From: Streptomyces sp. Ru73
Lineage (GTDB): Bacteria > Actinomycetota > Actinomycetes > Streptomycetales > Streptomycetaceae
Reading direction: 5' to 3'
Length of the DNA stretch: 59,371 bases
NCBI RefSeq assembly: GCF_002920575.1
Contig: NZ_PQSQ01000045.1
Span: forward strand, 1-59,371
Under the pieces are notes generated by a model. The model was not told the DNA's origin, did no database searches, and saw nothing but the letters and a program-made list of their open reading frames with translations. Below, in pieces: positions 18,781 through 27,419 of this stretch (positions are counted from its first letter, which is position 1; every line of letters starts with the position of its first letter). The position numbers and the translations under genes are program-made.

Positions 18781-19626
18781 TCACCGCGGCGACAGCACAA
18801 CCCCCAGCAACCCCGGCCCCGTGTGCGCGCCGATCACTCCGCCCACCTCGCTGACGTGCAGGTCGGCCAGGCCCGGTACGCGGTCGCGGAGGCGGTCGGC
18901 GAGGGCGTCGGCGCGCTCCGTAGCCGCGAGATGGTGAACCGCGACATCGACCGGATCCGTACCCGCCCGGTCGGCCACGATCTCCTCCAGGCGCGCGATG
19001 GCCCGGGAGGCGGTACGTACCTTCTCCAGCAGTTCGATGCGCCCGTCGGCGAGTTGCAGCAGGGGCTTGACCGCGAGCGCGGAGCCCAGCAGGGCCTGGG
19101 CGGCGCCGATGCGGCCGCCGCGGCGCAGGTACTCCAGGGTGTCGACGTAGAAGTACGCGGAGGTGCCCTCGGCGCGCTTCTCGGCCGCGGCGACCGCCTC
19201 GTCGACGTCCCCGCCGGCCTGCGCGACCTCCGCTGCCGCGAGGGCGCAGAAGCCCAGTGCCATGGCGACCATGCCGGTGTCCACGACGCGCACCGGGACC
19301 GGCGCTTCCCTGGCCGCCAGGACCGCCGCGTCGTACGTGCCGGAGAACTCCGAGGAGAGGTGGAGCGAGACGATGCCGCTCGCGCCTGAGGCGGCGGCCC
19401 GGCGGTAGGTCTCGGCGAACGTCTCGGGGGTCGGCCGGGAGGTGGTGACGTACTTGCGCTTCTGGAGTGCCTGGGCGACCGACCTGGCCGAGATCTCCGT
19501 TCCCTCTTCCAGGGCCTCGTCGCCGAGGACGACGGTCAGCGGCACCGCGGTGATGCCGTGGCGCTCCAGCGCTGCCCGCGGGAGGTAGGCCGTTGAATCG
19601 GTGACGATCGCGACATGGCGGGACAT
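18781..19626 (-). CDS. DegV family protein
   Basis: DegV proteins bind fatty acids and, as FakB subunits, present them to the kinase FakA for phosphorylation. The 281-residue protein starts at ATG 19626 (MSRHVAIVTDSTAYLPRAAL). It shows the family marks: VTDSTAYLP, TSRPTPETFAETY, LHLSSEFSGTYDAA (lipid head-group loop), YFYVDTLEYLRRGGRIG and the C-terminal GAHTGPGLLGVV. No fakA-like gene is in the window. The long frame upstream of 19626 is Arg-rich shadow and was not used. Confidence 0.93.
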   Translation of the reverse strand: MSRHVAIVTDSTAYLPRAALERHGITAVPLTVVLGDEALEEGTEISARSVAQALQKRKYVTTSRPTPETFAETYRRAAASGASGIVSLHLSSEFSGTYDAAVLAAREAPVPVRVVDTGMVAMALGFCALAAAEVAQAGGDVDEAVAAAEKRAEGTSAYFYVDTLEYLRRGGRIGAAQALLGSALAVKPLLQLADGRIELLEKVRTASRAIARLEEIVADRAGTDPVDVAVHHLAATERADALADRLRDRVPGLADLHVSEVGGVIGAHTGPGLLGVVLSPR

Positions 19627-19736
19627 GAGTGGGAGGTTATCCGGGGATCCCGGTGCCCGACAGTGCGGGCCCTCTTCCAAGATCCTCTCCGATTCCGGAG
19701 CGATGTGCCACAGCCAATCTTGGCGGCGGTGGCGGG

Positions 19737-20522
19737 TCAGCCGGAGTTCTCCGGACGGGCGGTCTTCTGCCAGGAGTACGAGGGCTGGGTGCGCGGGTCC
19801 CGGGCGTCGAGGGCACGCGGGCCCTCCTCGTGCCGGTCCGTGTGCGTGCCGGGCGCCTCCGGCTCGGGCCACGCGGCGAGCGGGTCCGGCACCGTACCCG
19901 GTCCGGGCGCGGTCTCCCGCCCGTCCCGCGCCGCAGATCCGTCCCGCGCCGCAGATCCGTCCCGAGTCCCGTCCGCCGCGGGGGCCCAGTGCCGCAGTGC
20001 GCCGGCCTCCATGTCGATCTGGCCTGCGAGCACCGACAGGTCCTCGTCGGCGAACCTGCGGGCGCGGTCCTGGGCCGCCCAGCGCAGCGAGTCGGCGGCG
20101 TGCGTGCACCGCTCGACGCGTTCGCGCAGCTCAGGGAGGCATTCAGTGATCCGCGCGCGGTCCGGCTCGCGCTCCAGGCGCTTCAGCTCGGCGTCCAGCT
20201 CGTGGCCGTGGGCGCTGAGCCGGCCGAAGAGGTCCAGCGCTTCGCCGAGCGCCCGGTCCTCGGCGGAGGCCGCGCGCAGCGCCTCCTGGGTGGCACGCAT
20301 CGACGTACGCAGGGAGTGCCGCAGCTCGGCGAGCTGTCCGGCCGGGCCGGACTGGGTGTACCGGCGGGCGCGCAGGGTGGTGTCCTCGACCGCGCGGCGG
20401 GCCTGGCTGACCGTGCGGTCGACGCCGCGCGCGGCCGCGGAGACGACCTTGACCGTCACGAAGACGCCTGCCGCGACGAACAGCACGAAGAGCAGGGCGA
20501 GGATCAGGAGCGCGGTGGTCAT
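19737..20522 (-). CDS. Hypothetical membrane protein with cytoplasmic coiled coil
   Basis: This 261-residue protein starts with MTTALLILALLFVLFVAAGV, one membrane helix at residues 3-25. A long charged helical region at about 30-175 follows, with many Arg/Glu heptads, predicted coiled coil. The C-terminus is disordered and Pro/Gly/Asp-rich, including short repeats of RDGSAA. No named domain is recognised. It lies between leuS and degV on the same strand, and the order is typical of Streptomyces. Its architecture resembles membrane-tethered scaffolds of the phage-shock or DivIVA type, but I have no motif to support either. Confidence 0.82.
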   Translation of the reverse strand: MTTALLILALLFVLFVAAGVFVTVKVVSAAARGVDRTVSQARRAVEDTTLRARRYTQSGPAGQLAELRHSLRTSMRATQEALRAASAEDRALGEALDLFGRLSAHGHELDAELKRLEREPDRARITECLPELRERVERCTHAADSLRWAAQDRARRFADEDLSVLAGQIDMEAGALRHWAPAADGTRDGSAARDGSAARDGRETAPGPGTVPDPLAAWPEPEAPGTHTDRHEEGPRALDARDPRTQPSYSWQKTARPENSG

Positions 20523-20634
20523 GGGCTTCCCTCACGTGGGCTCGGCCGGCGGACGGCTTCCTTCTCCCACGGTAAACGGGCCCGGCAGGTCAACGGTTCC
20601 CCAAAAACCCCGAACCTGCCCCTAGTGGTCTTCC

Positions 20635-20667
20635 CCGGTGCGCGCCCGCCGGGCGGGCGCGCACCGG
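20635..20667 (-). terminator. leuS terminator hairpin
   Basis: A perfect 15-bp stem (CCGGTGCGCGCCCGC with its complement) has a 3-base loop and begins 8 bases after the leuS stop. Confidence 0.75.
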
Positions 20668-20674
20668 GACCGGA

Positions 20675-23554
20675 TCAGGCCGGAACGATGTTGACCAGCT
20701 TCGGCGCCCGGACGATGACCTTGCGGATGCCGGCCCCGCCCAGTGCCGTCACGACCGCCGGCTCGGCCAGCGCGGCCGCCTCCAGGTCCGCGTCCGAGAT
20801 GGACGGCGAGACCTCCAGGCGGGCCTTGACCTTGCCCTTGATCTGCACGACGCAGGTCACGGTCTCGTCGACGACGTACGCCGGGTCGGCCTCCGGGAAG
20901 TCCTCGTGGACCACGGAGCCGGTGTGGCCCAGCTTGTGCCACAGCTCCTCACCGATGTGCGGCGCCAGCGGCGCGACCAGCAGGACCAGCCGCTCGGCGA
21001 CGGAGCGCGGGACGCTGCCGCCGGCCTTGGTCAGGTGGTTGTTCAGCTCCGTGATCTTGGCGATCGCGGTGTTGAAGCGCAGCCCGGCCATGTCCTGGCG
21101 GACGCCGTCGATGGCCTTGTGCAGGGCACGCAGGGTGTCCTCGTCCGGCTCGGCGTCCACGACGGTGACCTCGCCGGTGGCCTCGTCCACGATGTTGCGC
21201 CACAGGCGCTGCAGCAGGCGGTACTGGCCGACGACGGCGCGGGTGTCCCAGGGGCGCGAGACGTCCAGCGGGCCCATCGCCATCTCGTACAGCCGCAGCG
21301 TGTCCGCGCCGTACTCCTGGCAGATCTCGTCGGGCGTGACGGCGTTCTTCAGGGACTTGCCCATCTTGCCCAGGACGCGGCTGACCTTCTCGCCGTGGTA
21401 GTAGTACCCGCCGTCGCGCTCCTCGACCTCGGCAGCCGGGACGGCGATGCCGCGCTTGTCCCGGTAGACGAAGGCCTGGATCATGCCCTGGTTGTACAGC
21501 TTGTGGAACGGCTCGGCCGAGGAGATGTGCCCCAGGTCGTGCAGCACCTTGGACCAGAAGCGCGCGTACAGCAGGTGCAGCACGGCGTGCTCGGCGCCGC
21601 CCACGTACAGGTCGACGCCGCCGTGCGGCTGCCCCTCACGCGGGCCCATCCAGTACTGCTCGATCTCCGGGTCGACCAGCCGCTGGACGTTGTCCGGGTC
21701 CAGGTAGCGCAGCTCGTACCAGCAGGAACCGGCCCAGTTCGGCATGGTGTTGGTCTCGCGGCGGAAGCGCCGCACGCCCTTGCCGTCACCCAGGTCCAGC
21801 TCGACGTTGACCCAGTCCTCGTTCCGGGACAGCGGGGTCTCCGGGGAGGTGTCGGCGTCGTCCGGGTCGAAGGTGCGCGGGGAGTAGTCCTCGACCTCGG
21901 GCAGCTCCAGCGGCAGCATCGACTCGGGCAGCGCGTGCGCCACGCCGTCCTCGTCGTACACGATCGGGAAGGGCTCGCCCCAGTAGCGCTGCCGGCTGAA
22001 CAGCCAGTCGCGCAGCCGGAAGTTCACGGTGCCCTCGCCGATGCCCTGCGCGGCCAGCCACTCGGTGATCTTCGCCTTGGCGTCGGTGACCGACAGGCCG
22101 TCCAGCGAGACGGCCTCGGACGACGAGTTGACGATCTTCGCGTCGTACGAGGAGAACGCGTCGTCCCAGGTCGACGGGTCGGTGCCGCGGTCGTCCGAGG
22201 GCTCGACCACGCAGCGCATGGGCAGCTCGAAGGCGCGCGCGAAGGCGAAGTCGCGGCTGTCGTGCGCCGGGACCGCCATGATCGCGCCGGTGCCGTAGCC
22301 CATCAGGACGTAGTCGGCGATGAAGACCGGGACCCGCTCGCCGCTGACCGGGTTGGTCGCGTACGCGCCGGTGAAGACGCCGGTCTTGTCCTTGGCCTCG
22401 GCCTGGCGCTCGACGTCGGACTTGGCCGCTGCCTGCTTGCGATAGGCGGCGACGGCCTCGGCCGGGGTCGCGTAACCGCCGGTCCACACGTCGTGCGTGC
22501 CCTCGGGCCAGGCGTCCGGGACGATCGAGTCCGGCCCGGAGACCAGCTCGTGCTCGGGGGCCAGCACCATGTAGGTCGCGCCGAACAGGGTGTCCTGGCG
22601 GGTGGTGAAGACGGTGATGCGCTGGTCCCCTACGGGGAAGTCGACGCGCGCGCCCTCGGAGCGGCCGATCCAGTTGCGCTGCTGCAGCTTGATCGCCTCG
22701 GGCCAGTCCAGCCCGTCCAGGTCCTCCAGCAGGCGGTCGGCGTAGGCCGTGATGCGCATGTTCCACTGGCGCAGCTTGGCCTTGAAGACGGGGAAGTTCC
22801 CGCGCTCGGAGCGGCCCTCGGCGGTGACCTCCTCGTTGGCCAGCACGGTGCCCAGGCCGGGGCACCAGTTGACCGGCGCGTCCGAGGCGTACGCCAGGCG
22901 GTACTCGCCCAGGACGTTGGCGCGCTCCAGGGCGCTCAGGTCGGCCCACGCGCGGCCGTCGGGCGTCTCACGCTCCCCGGACTCGAACTGGGCCACCAGC
23001 TCGTCGATCGGGCGGGCCTTGCGAGCCTCGGTGTCGTACCAGGAGTTGAAGATCTGCAGGAAGATCCACTGGGTCCACTTGTAGTACGCCGGGTCGATCG
23101 TCTCGATCGAGCGGCGCTGGTCGTGGCCCAGGCCCAGGCGGCGCAGCTGCGCCTTCATGTTGACGATGTTGGCCTCGGTGGAGACCCGCGGGTGGGTGCC
23201 CGTCTGGACCGCGTACTGCTCGGCGGGCAGGCCGAAGGCGTCGAAGCCCAGGGTGTGCAGGACGTTGTGGCCCGTCATGCGCTGGAAGCGGGCGTAGACG
23301 TCCGTGGCGATGTAGCCCAGGGGGTGGCCGACGTGCAGGCCCGCACCCGAGGGGTACGGGAACATGTCCATGATGAACTTCTTCGGCCGCTCCGCCAGTT
23401 TCGGGTCGCCGGCCAGGTCACCGCTGGGGTTCGGCGCCTCGTAGGTGCCGTGCTCGTCCCAGAAGTCCTGCCAGCGTGCCTCGATGTCCGCGGCCAGCGC
23501 GGCCGTATAGCGGTGCGGGGCCGCCGCCTCGGCGGCCGTGGTCGTCTCGCTCAT
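20675..23554 (-). CDS. leuS: Leucine-tRNA ligase
   Basis: LeuRS charges tRNA-Leu with leucine using ATP. The 959-residue protein starts at ATG 23554 (MSETTTAAEAAAPHRY). The class I HIGH motif is LHVGHPLG and KMSKS is KMGKSLKN. The CP1 editing domain shows TTRQDTLFGATYMVLAPEH and AVPAHDSRDFAFA. The anticodon-binding domain and a C-terminal domain ending in GGAGIRKVIVRAPKLVNIVPA complete it. A longer frame up to 23653 would start inside the upstream terminator and was rejected. Expression is probably controlled by the leader peptide and attenuator at 23634-23754. The gene is followed by a strong hairpin. Confidence 0.97.
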   Translation of the reverse strand: MSETTTAAEAAAPHRYTAALAADIEARWQDFWDEHGTYEAPNPSGDLAGDPKLAERPKKFIMDMFPYPSGAGLHVGHPLGYIATDVYARFQRMTGHNVLHTLGFDAFGLPAEQYAVQTGTHPRVSTEANIVNMKAQLRRLGLGHDQRRSIETIDPAYYKWTQWIFLQIFNSWYDTEARKARPIDELVAQFESGERETPDGRAWADLSALERANVLGEYRLAYASDAPVNWCPGLGTVLANEEVTAEGRSERGNFPVFKAKLRQWNMRITAYADRLLEDLDGLDWPEAIKLQQRNWIGRSEGARVDFPVGDQRITVFTTRQDTLFGATYMVLAPEHELVSGPDSIVPDAWPEGTHDVWTGGYATPAEAVAAYRKQAAAKSDVERQAEAKDKTGVFTGAYATNPVSGERVPVFIADYVLMGYGTGAIMAVPAHDSRDFAFARAFELPMRCVVEPSDDRGTDPSTWDDAFSSYDAKIVNSSSEAVSLDGLSVTDAKAKITEWLAAQGIGEGTVNFRLRDWLFSRQRYWGEPFPIVYDEDGVAHALPESMLPLELPEVEDYSPRTFDPDDADTSPETPLSRNEDWVNVELDLGDGKGVRRFRRETNTMPNWAGSCWYELRYLDPDNVQRLVDPEIEQYWMGPREGQPHGGVDLYVGGAEHAVLHLLYARFWSKVLHDLGHISSAEPFHKLYNQGMIQAFVYRDKRGIAVPAAEVEERDGGYYYHGEKVSRVLGKMGKSLKNAVTPDEICQEYGADTLRLYEMAMGPLDVSRPWDTRAVVGQYRLLQRLWRNIVDEATGEVTVVDAEPDEDTLRALHKAIDGVRQDMAGLRFNTAIAKITELNNHLTKAGGSVPRSVAERLVLLVAPLAPHIGEELWHKLGHTGSVVHEDFPEADPAYVVDETVTCVVQIKGKVKARLEVSPSISDADLEAAALAEPAVVTALGGAGIRKVIVRAPKLVNIVPA

Positions 23555-23633
23555 CGTCCTCAAAGCTCCATCGATCGTCTCTGCCTGCGGAAACGCACCC
23601 CTTGCGGGCACCTCCTTGCCGGCCGGCGCCGGA

Positions 23634-23661
23634 AACAAAAAGGCCCCTCGCACAGGAGGGG
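23634..23661 (-). terminator. Intrinsic terminator in the leuS leader (attenuator)
   Basis: CCCCTC and GAGGGG pair around a CTGTGC loop, followed by CC, five T, G and three T on the minus strand. It is the only classic T-tract terminator I saw in this window. It stands between the leader peptide and the leuS start, so it must be conditionally bypassed for leuS to be expressed. Confidence 0.85.
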
Positions 23662-23664
23662 ACG

Positions 23665-23724
23665 CCGCGCCGATTCCGACCCGGACCTCGCAGTCTCCGG
23701 TCCGGTCGGTACTGATCAGCGCGG
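23665..23724 (-). promoter_or_regulatory. Long leader hairpin that includes the end of the leader-peptide frame
   Basis: CCGCGCTGAT (23724-23715) pairs with ATCGGCGCGG (23674-23665), with one G-U pair. Inside it, CCGACCGGACC (23709-23699) pairs with GGTCCGGGTCGG (23687-23676), with one bulged base. The 5' arm contains the last codons and stop of the leader peptide, so ribosome position decides whether it can form. It ends 3 bases before the terminator stem. Confidence 0.65.
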
Positions 23725-23754
23725 CCCGCTAAGCAGAAGGCGTACGGCACGCAT
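23716..23754 (-). CDS. Leucine-rich leader peptide of leuS
   Basis: This 12-residue frame, MRAVRLLLSGPR, has three consecutive Leu codons (CTT CTG CTT), a classic composition for ribosome-mediated attenuation by leucine supply. A -10-like TACCCT ends 6 bases before the ATG, so the mRNA could be leaderless and begin at the ATG. There is no ribosome-binding site. The stop lies in the 5' arm of a long hairpin, and the T-tract terminator follows 55 bases later. Leader-peptide attenuation is known for amino-acid genes in actinobacteria. The role for this peptide is inferred from its layout. Confidence 0.8.
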   Translation of the reverse strand: MRAVRLLLSGPR

Positions 23755-23856
23755 GGCGTCAGGGTACCGCAGCGCACCAGGGGCCCGCGCCGAGGATTCC
23801 CCCGGGCGGGCCCCGTCCCACATGCCGGACCGGACAGCGGCCCGGCACACGGGGGC

Positions 23857-25809
23857 CTAGCGCCGGTAGGAGCTCACGTAGCCCGTGCCCGGCGTGCCCA
23901 CGCCCGTGACGTCGTCGTAGCCGACGACGGCGTGCAGCGAGCTGTCCTTGCCGAGGCTGCGCAGCGAGGTGGTCGTCCCCCCACTGGCGTCCATGCCGTT
24001 CACGTAGTCCACCCGGACCACCGCGAGGTCCCGGCCCGCGCCCAGCGGGCGGTCGGTGACGTCGTGGTACGCGGAGGTGCCGTACCGCTGGTAGATCGCG
24101 GGGTTGGCGAAGCCGATGGCGATGCCGTGCCGCGCCTCCTGGGCCAGCGCCTGGACGCCCGCGATCACGGGTGCCGCCAGCGAGGTGCCGCCGATGCGGT
24201 ACTCGTCGTACGTGAGCGAGCCGTCGGGGAGCGACTGGGTCTGGCCCACGAGGAAGCCGGTGTTCGGGTCGGCGACGGCAGCGATGTCCGGGACGGCGCG
24301 CATCGGGGCGCCGCCGTTCGCCTTCGAAATCTTGTTCGGCACGACGCCGCGCTGATAGAAGGGCTGCGCGACGGTCCTGCTGGTGCCGCCGCCGGCTCCG
24401 GAGGTGAAGGCGCCGGGGAAGTCCTGCCAGCTGCCGCCGTCGGCCGCCAGATCGGCCTTCAGAGTGCCCCAGCCGGTCTCCCAGAGGTACTTGTCGCCCT
24501 TGCCGACGGCCAGCGCGGTGCCGCCCACGGCGGTCACCCACGCGGAGTTCGCCGGGGTGTCGACCTGCTTGGTGCCGGTGTGGGCGACCTCGTCGCCGTT
24601 GTCGCCGGAGGAGAAGTAGAAGCCGATGCCCTCGACGGCGCCCAGCTGGAAGATCTGGTCGTACGCGGCGGCCACGTCGGGCGTCTCGTTGGCCTCGATG
24701 TCGCCCCAGCTGTTCGAGACGATGTCGGCGAGCCGGCCGTCGACGATCTTCCCCAGGGAGTCCAGGAGGTCGTCGTCCATGCAGGACGCGCCGCCCACGT
24801 AGACGATGTCGGACTCCGGCGCGACCGCGTGCACGGCCTCGACGTCGAGGGTCTCCTCCCCGTACCAGCCGGCCGCGTCGCACTCCTTGATGTGCGAGTA
24901 CTTCTTGGGCAGCACCTGGGAGAGCCGGCCCTTCGTGTAGCCCGCGTCGCCGTTCCGGTCGGCGTACTTGCGCGCGTCGGCGGCGATGGTCGGCGAGGCG
25001 TACGCGTCGGTGATCGCCACCGTGACGCCCTTGCCGGTGCGCGCGCCCGCCCCGTAGGCGGCGCGCAGCTGCTTGCCCGTGTAGCCCTTCACGGCGTACG
25101 GCTGCTTCGCCCCGTAGGCAGAGGGCAGGCTCTTGTCCGTCCTGGAGCCGTAGTAGCTGGAGAACGGACCGGAGTTGCGGAATATCTGGCTGGGCGGCGG
25201 CAGCTGCGCGTGGTGCCGCGCCATGTGCGGCGCGTTGTCCAGGCCGGTGACCGTGAGGACCGCGCCGTGCAGCGACTCGGGGGCCGAGGCGGTGCGGGAG
25301 GGGGCGTGGTAGGTGTGCCCGCCCTTGCGGTAGTTGTGCAGGTCCGTGGCGAAGGCCCGTTCGGCCGCCGCGGCGGTGCCGGTCACGGATATGGAGCGGC
25401 GGTCGGTCCCGGTGACCTTCAGGCCGGCGCCCGTCAGCCAGTGGGTGACGGCCGACACCTGCTCGTGGGTGGCGCCGAAACGTGCCTGCGCGCGGTCGGC
25501 GCTGAGGTACTTCCCGTACGAGGCCGAGGACGGGTCCGAGACGGCCCTGGCGTAGGCCGCGAGGCCCTCGGCGTCCCGGCCGGCCAGGAAGACCCGGGCG
25601 GTGACCCGGTCGGTCCGCGCGGTGCTGCCGCGGTCGGCCTGCTGTGTGGCCCACTGCGGCTTCGTGCCGCGCAGCGCGTCCCGGCCGTCGTGCCCGGCGG
25701 CGCCGGCGGCGGGTGTGCCCAGCGCCAGGGCGCCGGCGGCCAGCGGCAGCGTCACGGCCACGGCCAGCCCGGCACGTCTCCGGCGCGCTCTGGAGCGGCT
25801 TGCTCTCAT
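23857..25809 (-). CDS. Secreted S53 family serine-carboxyl peptidase (sedolisin)
   Basis: This is an extracellular endopeptidase of the sedolisin/kumamolisin type, typically acid-active. The 650-residue precursor has a signal peptide (RRRRAGLAVAVTLPLAAGALALG). A pro-domain to about residue 220 (VFLAGRDAEGLAAYARAVSD, RFGATHEQVSAVTHWL) is followed by the catalytic domain. The catalytic residues are visible: Glu318 and Asp322 in GEETLDVEAVH, the oxyanion Asp403 in FSSGDNGD and Ser543 in GGTSLAAPV. The C-terminal YDDVTGVGTPGTGY supplies the calcium site. It is transcribed alone. Two contiguous 11-base direct repeats at 25969-25990, upstream of it, resemble PhoP boxes. Confidence 0.95.
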   Translation of the reverse strand: MRASRSRARRRRAGLAVAVTLPLAAGALALGTPAAGAAGHDGRDALRGTKPQWATQQADRGSTARTDRVTARVFLAGRDAEGLAAYARAVSDPSSASYGKYLSADRAQARFGATHEQVSAVTHWLTGAGLKVTGTDRRSISVTGTAAAAERAFATDLHNYRKGGHTYHAPSRTASAPESLHGAVLTVTGLDNAPHMARHHAQLPPPSQIFRNSGPFSSYYGSRTDKSLPSAYGAKQPYAVKGYTGKQLRAAYGAGARTGKGVTVAITDAYASPTIAADARKYADRNGDAGYTKGRLSQVLPKKYSHIKECDAAGWYGEETLDVEAVHAVAPESDIVYVGGASCMDDDLLDSLGKIVDGRLADIVSNSWGDIEANETPDVAAAYDQIFQLGAVEGIGFYFSSGDNGDEVAHTGTKQVDTPANSAWVTAVGGTALAVGKGDKYLWETGWGTLKADLAADGGSWQDFPGAFTSGAGGGTSRTVAQPFYQRGVVPNKISKANGGAPMRAVPDIAAVADPNTGFLVGQTQSLPDGSLTYDEYRIGGTSLAAPVIAGVQALAQEARHGIAIGFANPAIYQRYGTSAYHDVTDRPLGAGRDLAVVRVDYVNGMDASGGTTTSLRSLGKDSSLHAVVGYDDVTGVGTPGTGYVSSYRR

Positions 25810-26150
25810 GAAACCCCCTGCGATGCGACGCGTCGCGTGCGGTGCACGCGGTCTCCGCGATGGCGTGCGGTGCTCGCGGTGGCGGCCACACGCACGCGCT
25901 GCGTCACTCTTTCGATGATCTGTTCACGTCAGGGACATGGAATGCCCAAGAAGCATCCAAGGACGGGCAAGAAATGACCACGAAATGACCATCAACTGGC
26001 CTGCTCAAGCACGGGCGTTCAGTCGGAGCAGGGAGCGGCCGAGTGGGTGTGCGGGGCGCGAACGGACCGACGTTAGCAGCGGGTCGCGCCGTGCGGGCGG
26101 GATACGCCAAGCCGCCCGCCCGTACGTGCGACGGCCCCTAGCTTGCGGGC
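25810..26150. other. Divergent intergenic region between the sedolisin and cytochrome-like genes
   Basis: The 341-base gap carries no gene and is less GC-rich than its surroundings in the middle (25900-26000). It holds the PHO-box-like repeats and presumably the promoters of both divergent genes. Confidence 0.55.
25969..25990 (-). promoter_or_regulatory. Two contiguous 11-bp direct repeats resembling a PHO box
   Basis: On the minus strand GGTCATTTCGT (25990-25980) is followed directly by GGTCATTTCTT (25979-25969). Streptomyces PhoP binds 11-base direct repeats with a G(G/T)TCAYYYR(G/C)G-type consensus. The first eight positions of both copies agree. The repeats lie about 160 bases upstream of the sedolisin start. 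Confidence 0.45.
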
Positions 26151-27419
26151 ATGCCACTCTTACCGGGCCCGACGGCGCGCCGGGCGGCCCGCGCCCGCCG
26201 TCCCCGCCTCCCCCACCCCCCGCGCCTCCCCCAGCGCCTGCGGAGGCCCCGTCCCGCGCTCACGAGCGTGTCCGGCGCCCTGCTGATCCTCCTGTTCCTC
26301 GCCGCCGCTCCCGCCTTCCGCACGTTCTTCGACTTCACCGCAGGCGTGCTCACCCTCGTCTCCCTCACGGCCGCCGTGGTCTGGGGCCTGCTCTCGACCG
26401 GCCGTACCGTCCTGGAACCGCGTACGAGGCTCCTCGCACAGGGTGTCCACCGGGCGCTCGCCACCGCCTCGCTCGGCTTCCTGGTGCTGCACATCACCGT
26501 CAAGGTGGCCGAGGCGCACGCCCTCTTCCTGGACGCCCTCGTGCCCTTCGCCTCCGTGGTGCTCACCGGGCCGGTCGCGCCCGGCACCGCCCCGCTCATC
26601 GGGTTCGGGACGCTCGCCGGACTGCTGATGGTGCTGGCGGCCGCGACGGGCGCGCTGCGCAGCGCCTTCGCCGGGCGCGGGCGGGTCTCCGGGCGCTGGC
26701 GGGCCCTGCACACCAGCGCGTACGCCGCGTGGTGCCTGGCCCTCGTGCACGGCCTCAAGTCCGGCCGCGCGCCCGCCGGCTGGGTCACCGCGGGGTACGC
26801 GCTGTGCCTCGCCGCGGTCATGGGCGCCCTGTTGACCCGCTTCCTCTTCACCCCGTGCGCCCGGTTCCCGTACCTCACGCTGCGGCGGGACCTGCCCTTC
26901 TCCCTGCCGCTGCCGCTGCGCGCACGGAAGCCGGGCCGGCGGCGGACCGGACGCAGGGCGGCGGCGCGTACGAGTACGGGTACGCGCGCCGCCCCCGAGG
27001 CGCGCACCGACGCCCCTCCCTGGGAGACCACGACCGGTCCCCCCATGAACGCCGCGCAGGACGCTCCCTCCTTGGACGCCGCGCAGGTCGTCCCCTCTGG
27101 GGGCGCCGCACACGACGCTCCTTCGTGGGACCTGGCCGACGCGCCCACCCAGACGCTGCCGTACGTCACCGCTCCGTACGCCGCGCCCGGCGACGCCTTC
27201 ATGGCGGGCGACGGCGCGGCCCCCGAAGGCGGCTTCGCGCCGGACGGGGCACCCACGGAGCACCTGTCCCACGCGGGACTCGGGGCCGCGCCGCACGCGT
27301 CCGAGTCGCCGCACGCGTCCGAGTGGGCCGGCCCGCCCACCCTCGTGCAGCCGACGGTCCCCGGGGGCCGCCCCGAAGGCGCGCCGCTTCCCCCTGTGCC
27401 GAACGGCTGGGCCCCGTGA
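26151..27419 (+). CDS. Ferric-reductase-like b-type cytochrome membrane protein
   Basis: This 422-residue protein has an Arg/Pro-rich N-terminus and about six membrane helices between residues 38 and 240. Two His pairs stand one helix-length apart: GVHRALATASLGFLVLH (H-x13-H) and LHTSAYAAWCLALVHG (H-x12-H). This is the bis-heme pattern of ferric reductase-like transmembrane domains. The C-terminal 180 residues are disordered and rich in Pro, Ala and Asp, without FAD or NAD motifs. The stop overlaps the GTG of the next gene (GTGA), so it probably acts as the membrane electron carrier for the downstream flavin/iron-sulphur protein. The electron acceptor is unknown. Confidence 0.82.
   Translation: MPLLPGPTARRAARARRPRLPHPPRLPQRLRRPRPALTSVSGALLILLFLAAAPAFRTFFDFTAGVLTLVSLTAAVVWGLLSTGRTVLEPRTRLLAQGVHRALATASLGFLVLHITVKVAEAHALFLDALVPFASVVLTGPVAPGTAPLIGFGTLAGLLMVLAAATGALRSAFAGRGRVSGRWRALHTSAYAAWCLALVHGLKSGRAPAGWVTAGYALCLAAVMGALLTRFLFTPCARFPYLTLRRDLPFSLPLPLRARKPGRRRTGRRAAARTSTGTRAAPEARTDAPPWETTTGPPMNAAQDAPSLDAAQVVPSGGAAHDAPSWDLADAPTQTLPYVTAPYAAPGDAFMAGDGAAPEGGFAPDGAPTEHLSHAGLGAAPHASESPHASEWAGPPTLVQPTVPGGRPEGAPLPPVPNGWAP

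Noticed and set aside
23554..23653. Longer leuS start 33 codons upstream
   Set aside because: It would begin inside the terminator stem, and its residues do not resemble LeuRS N-termini.
20906..23860. Long plus-strand open frame of 984 codons opposite leuS
   Set aside because: It mirrors the leuS codon pattern, has no family-like motifs and is a high-GC antisense shadow.
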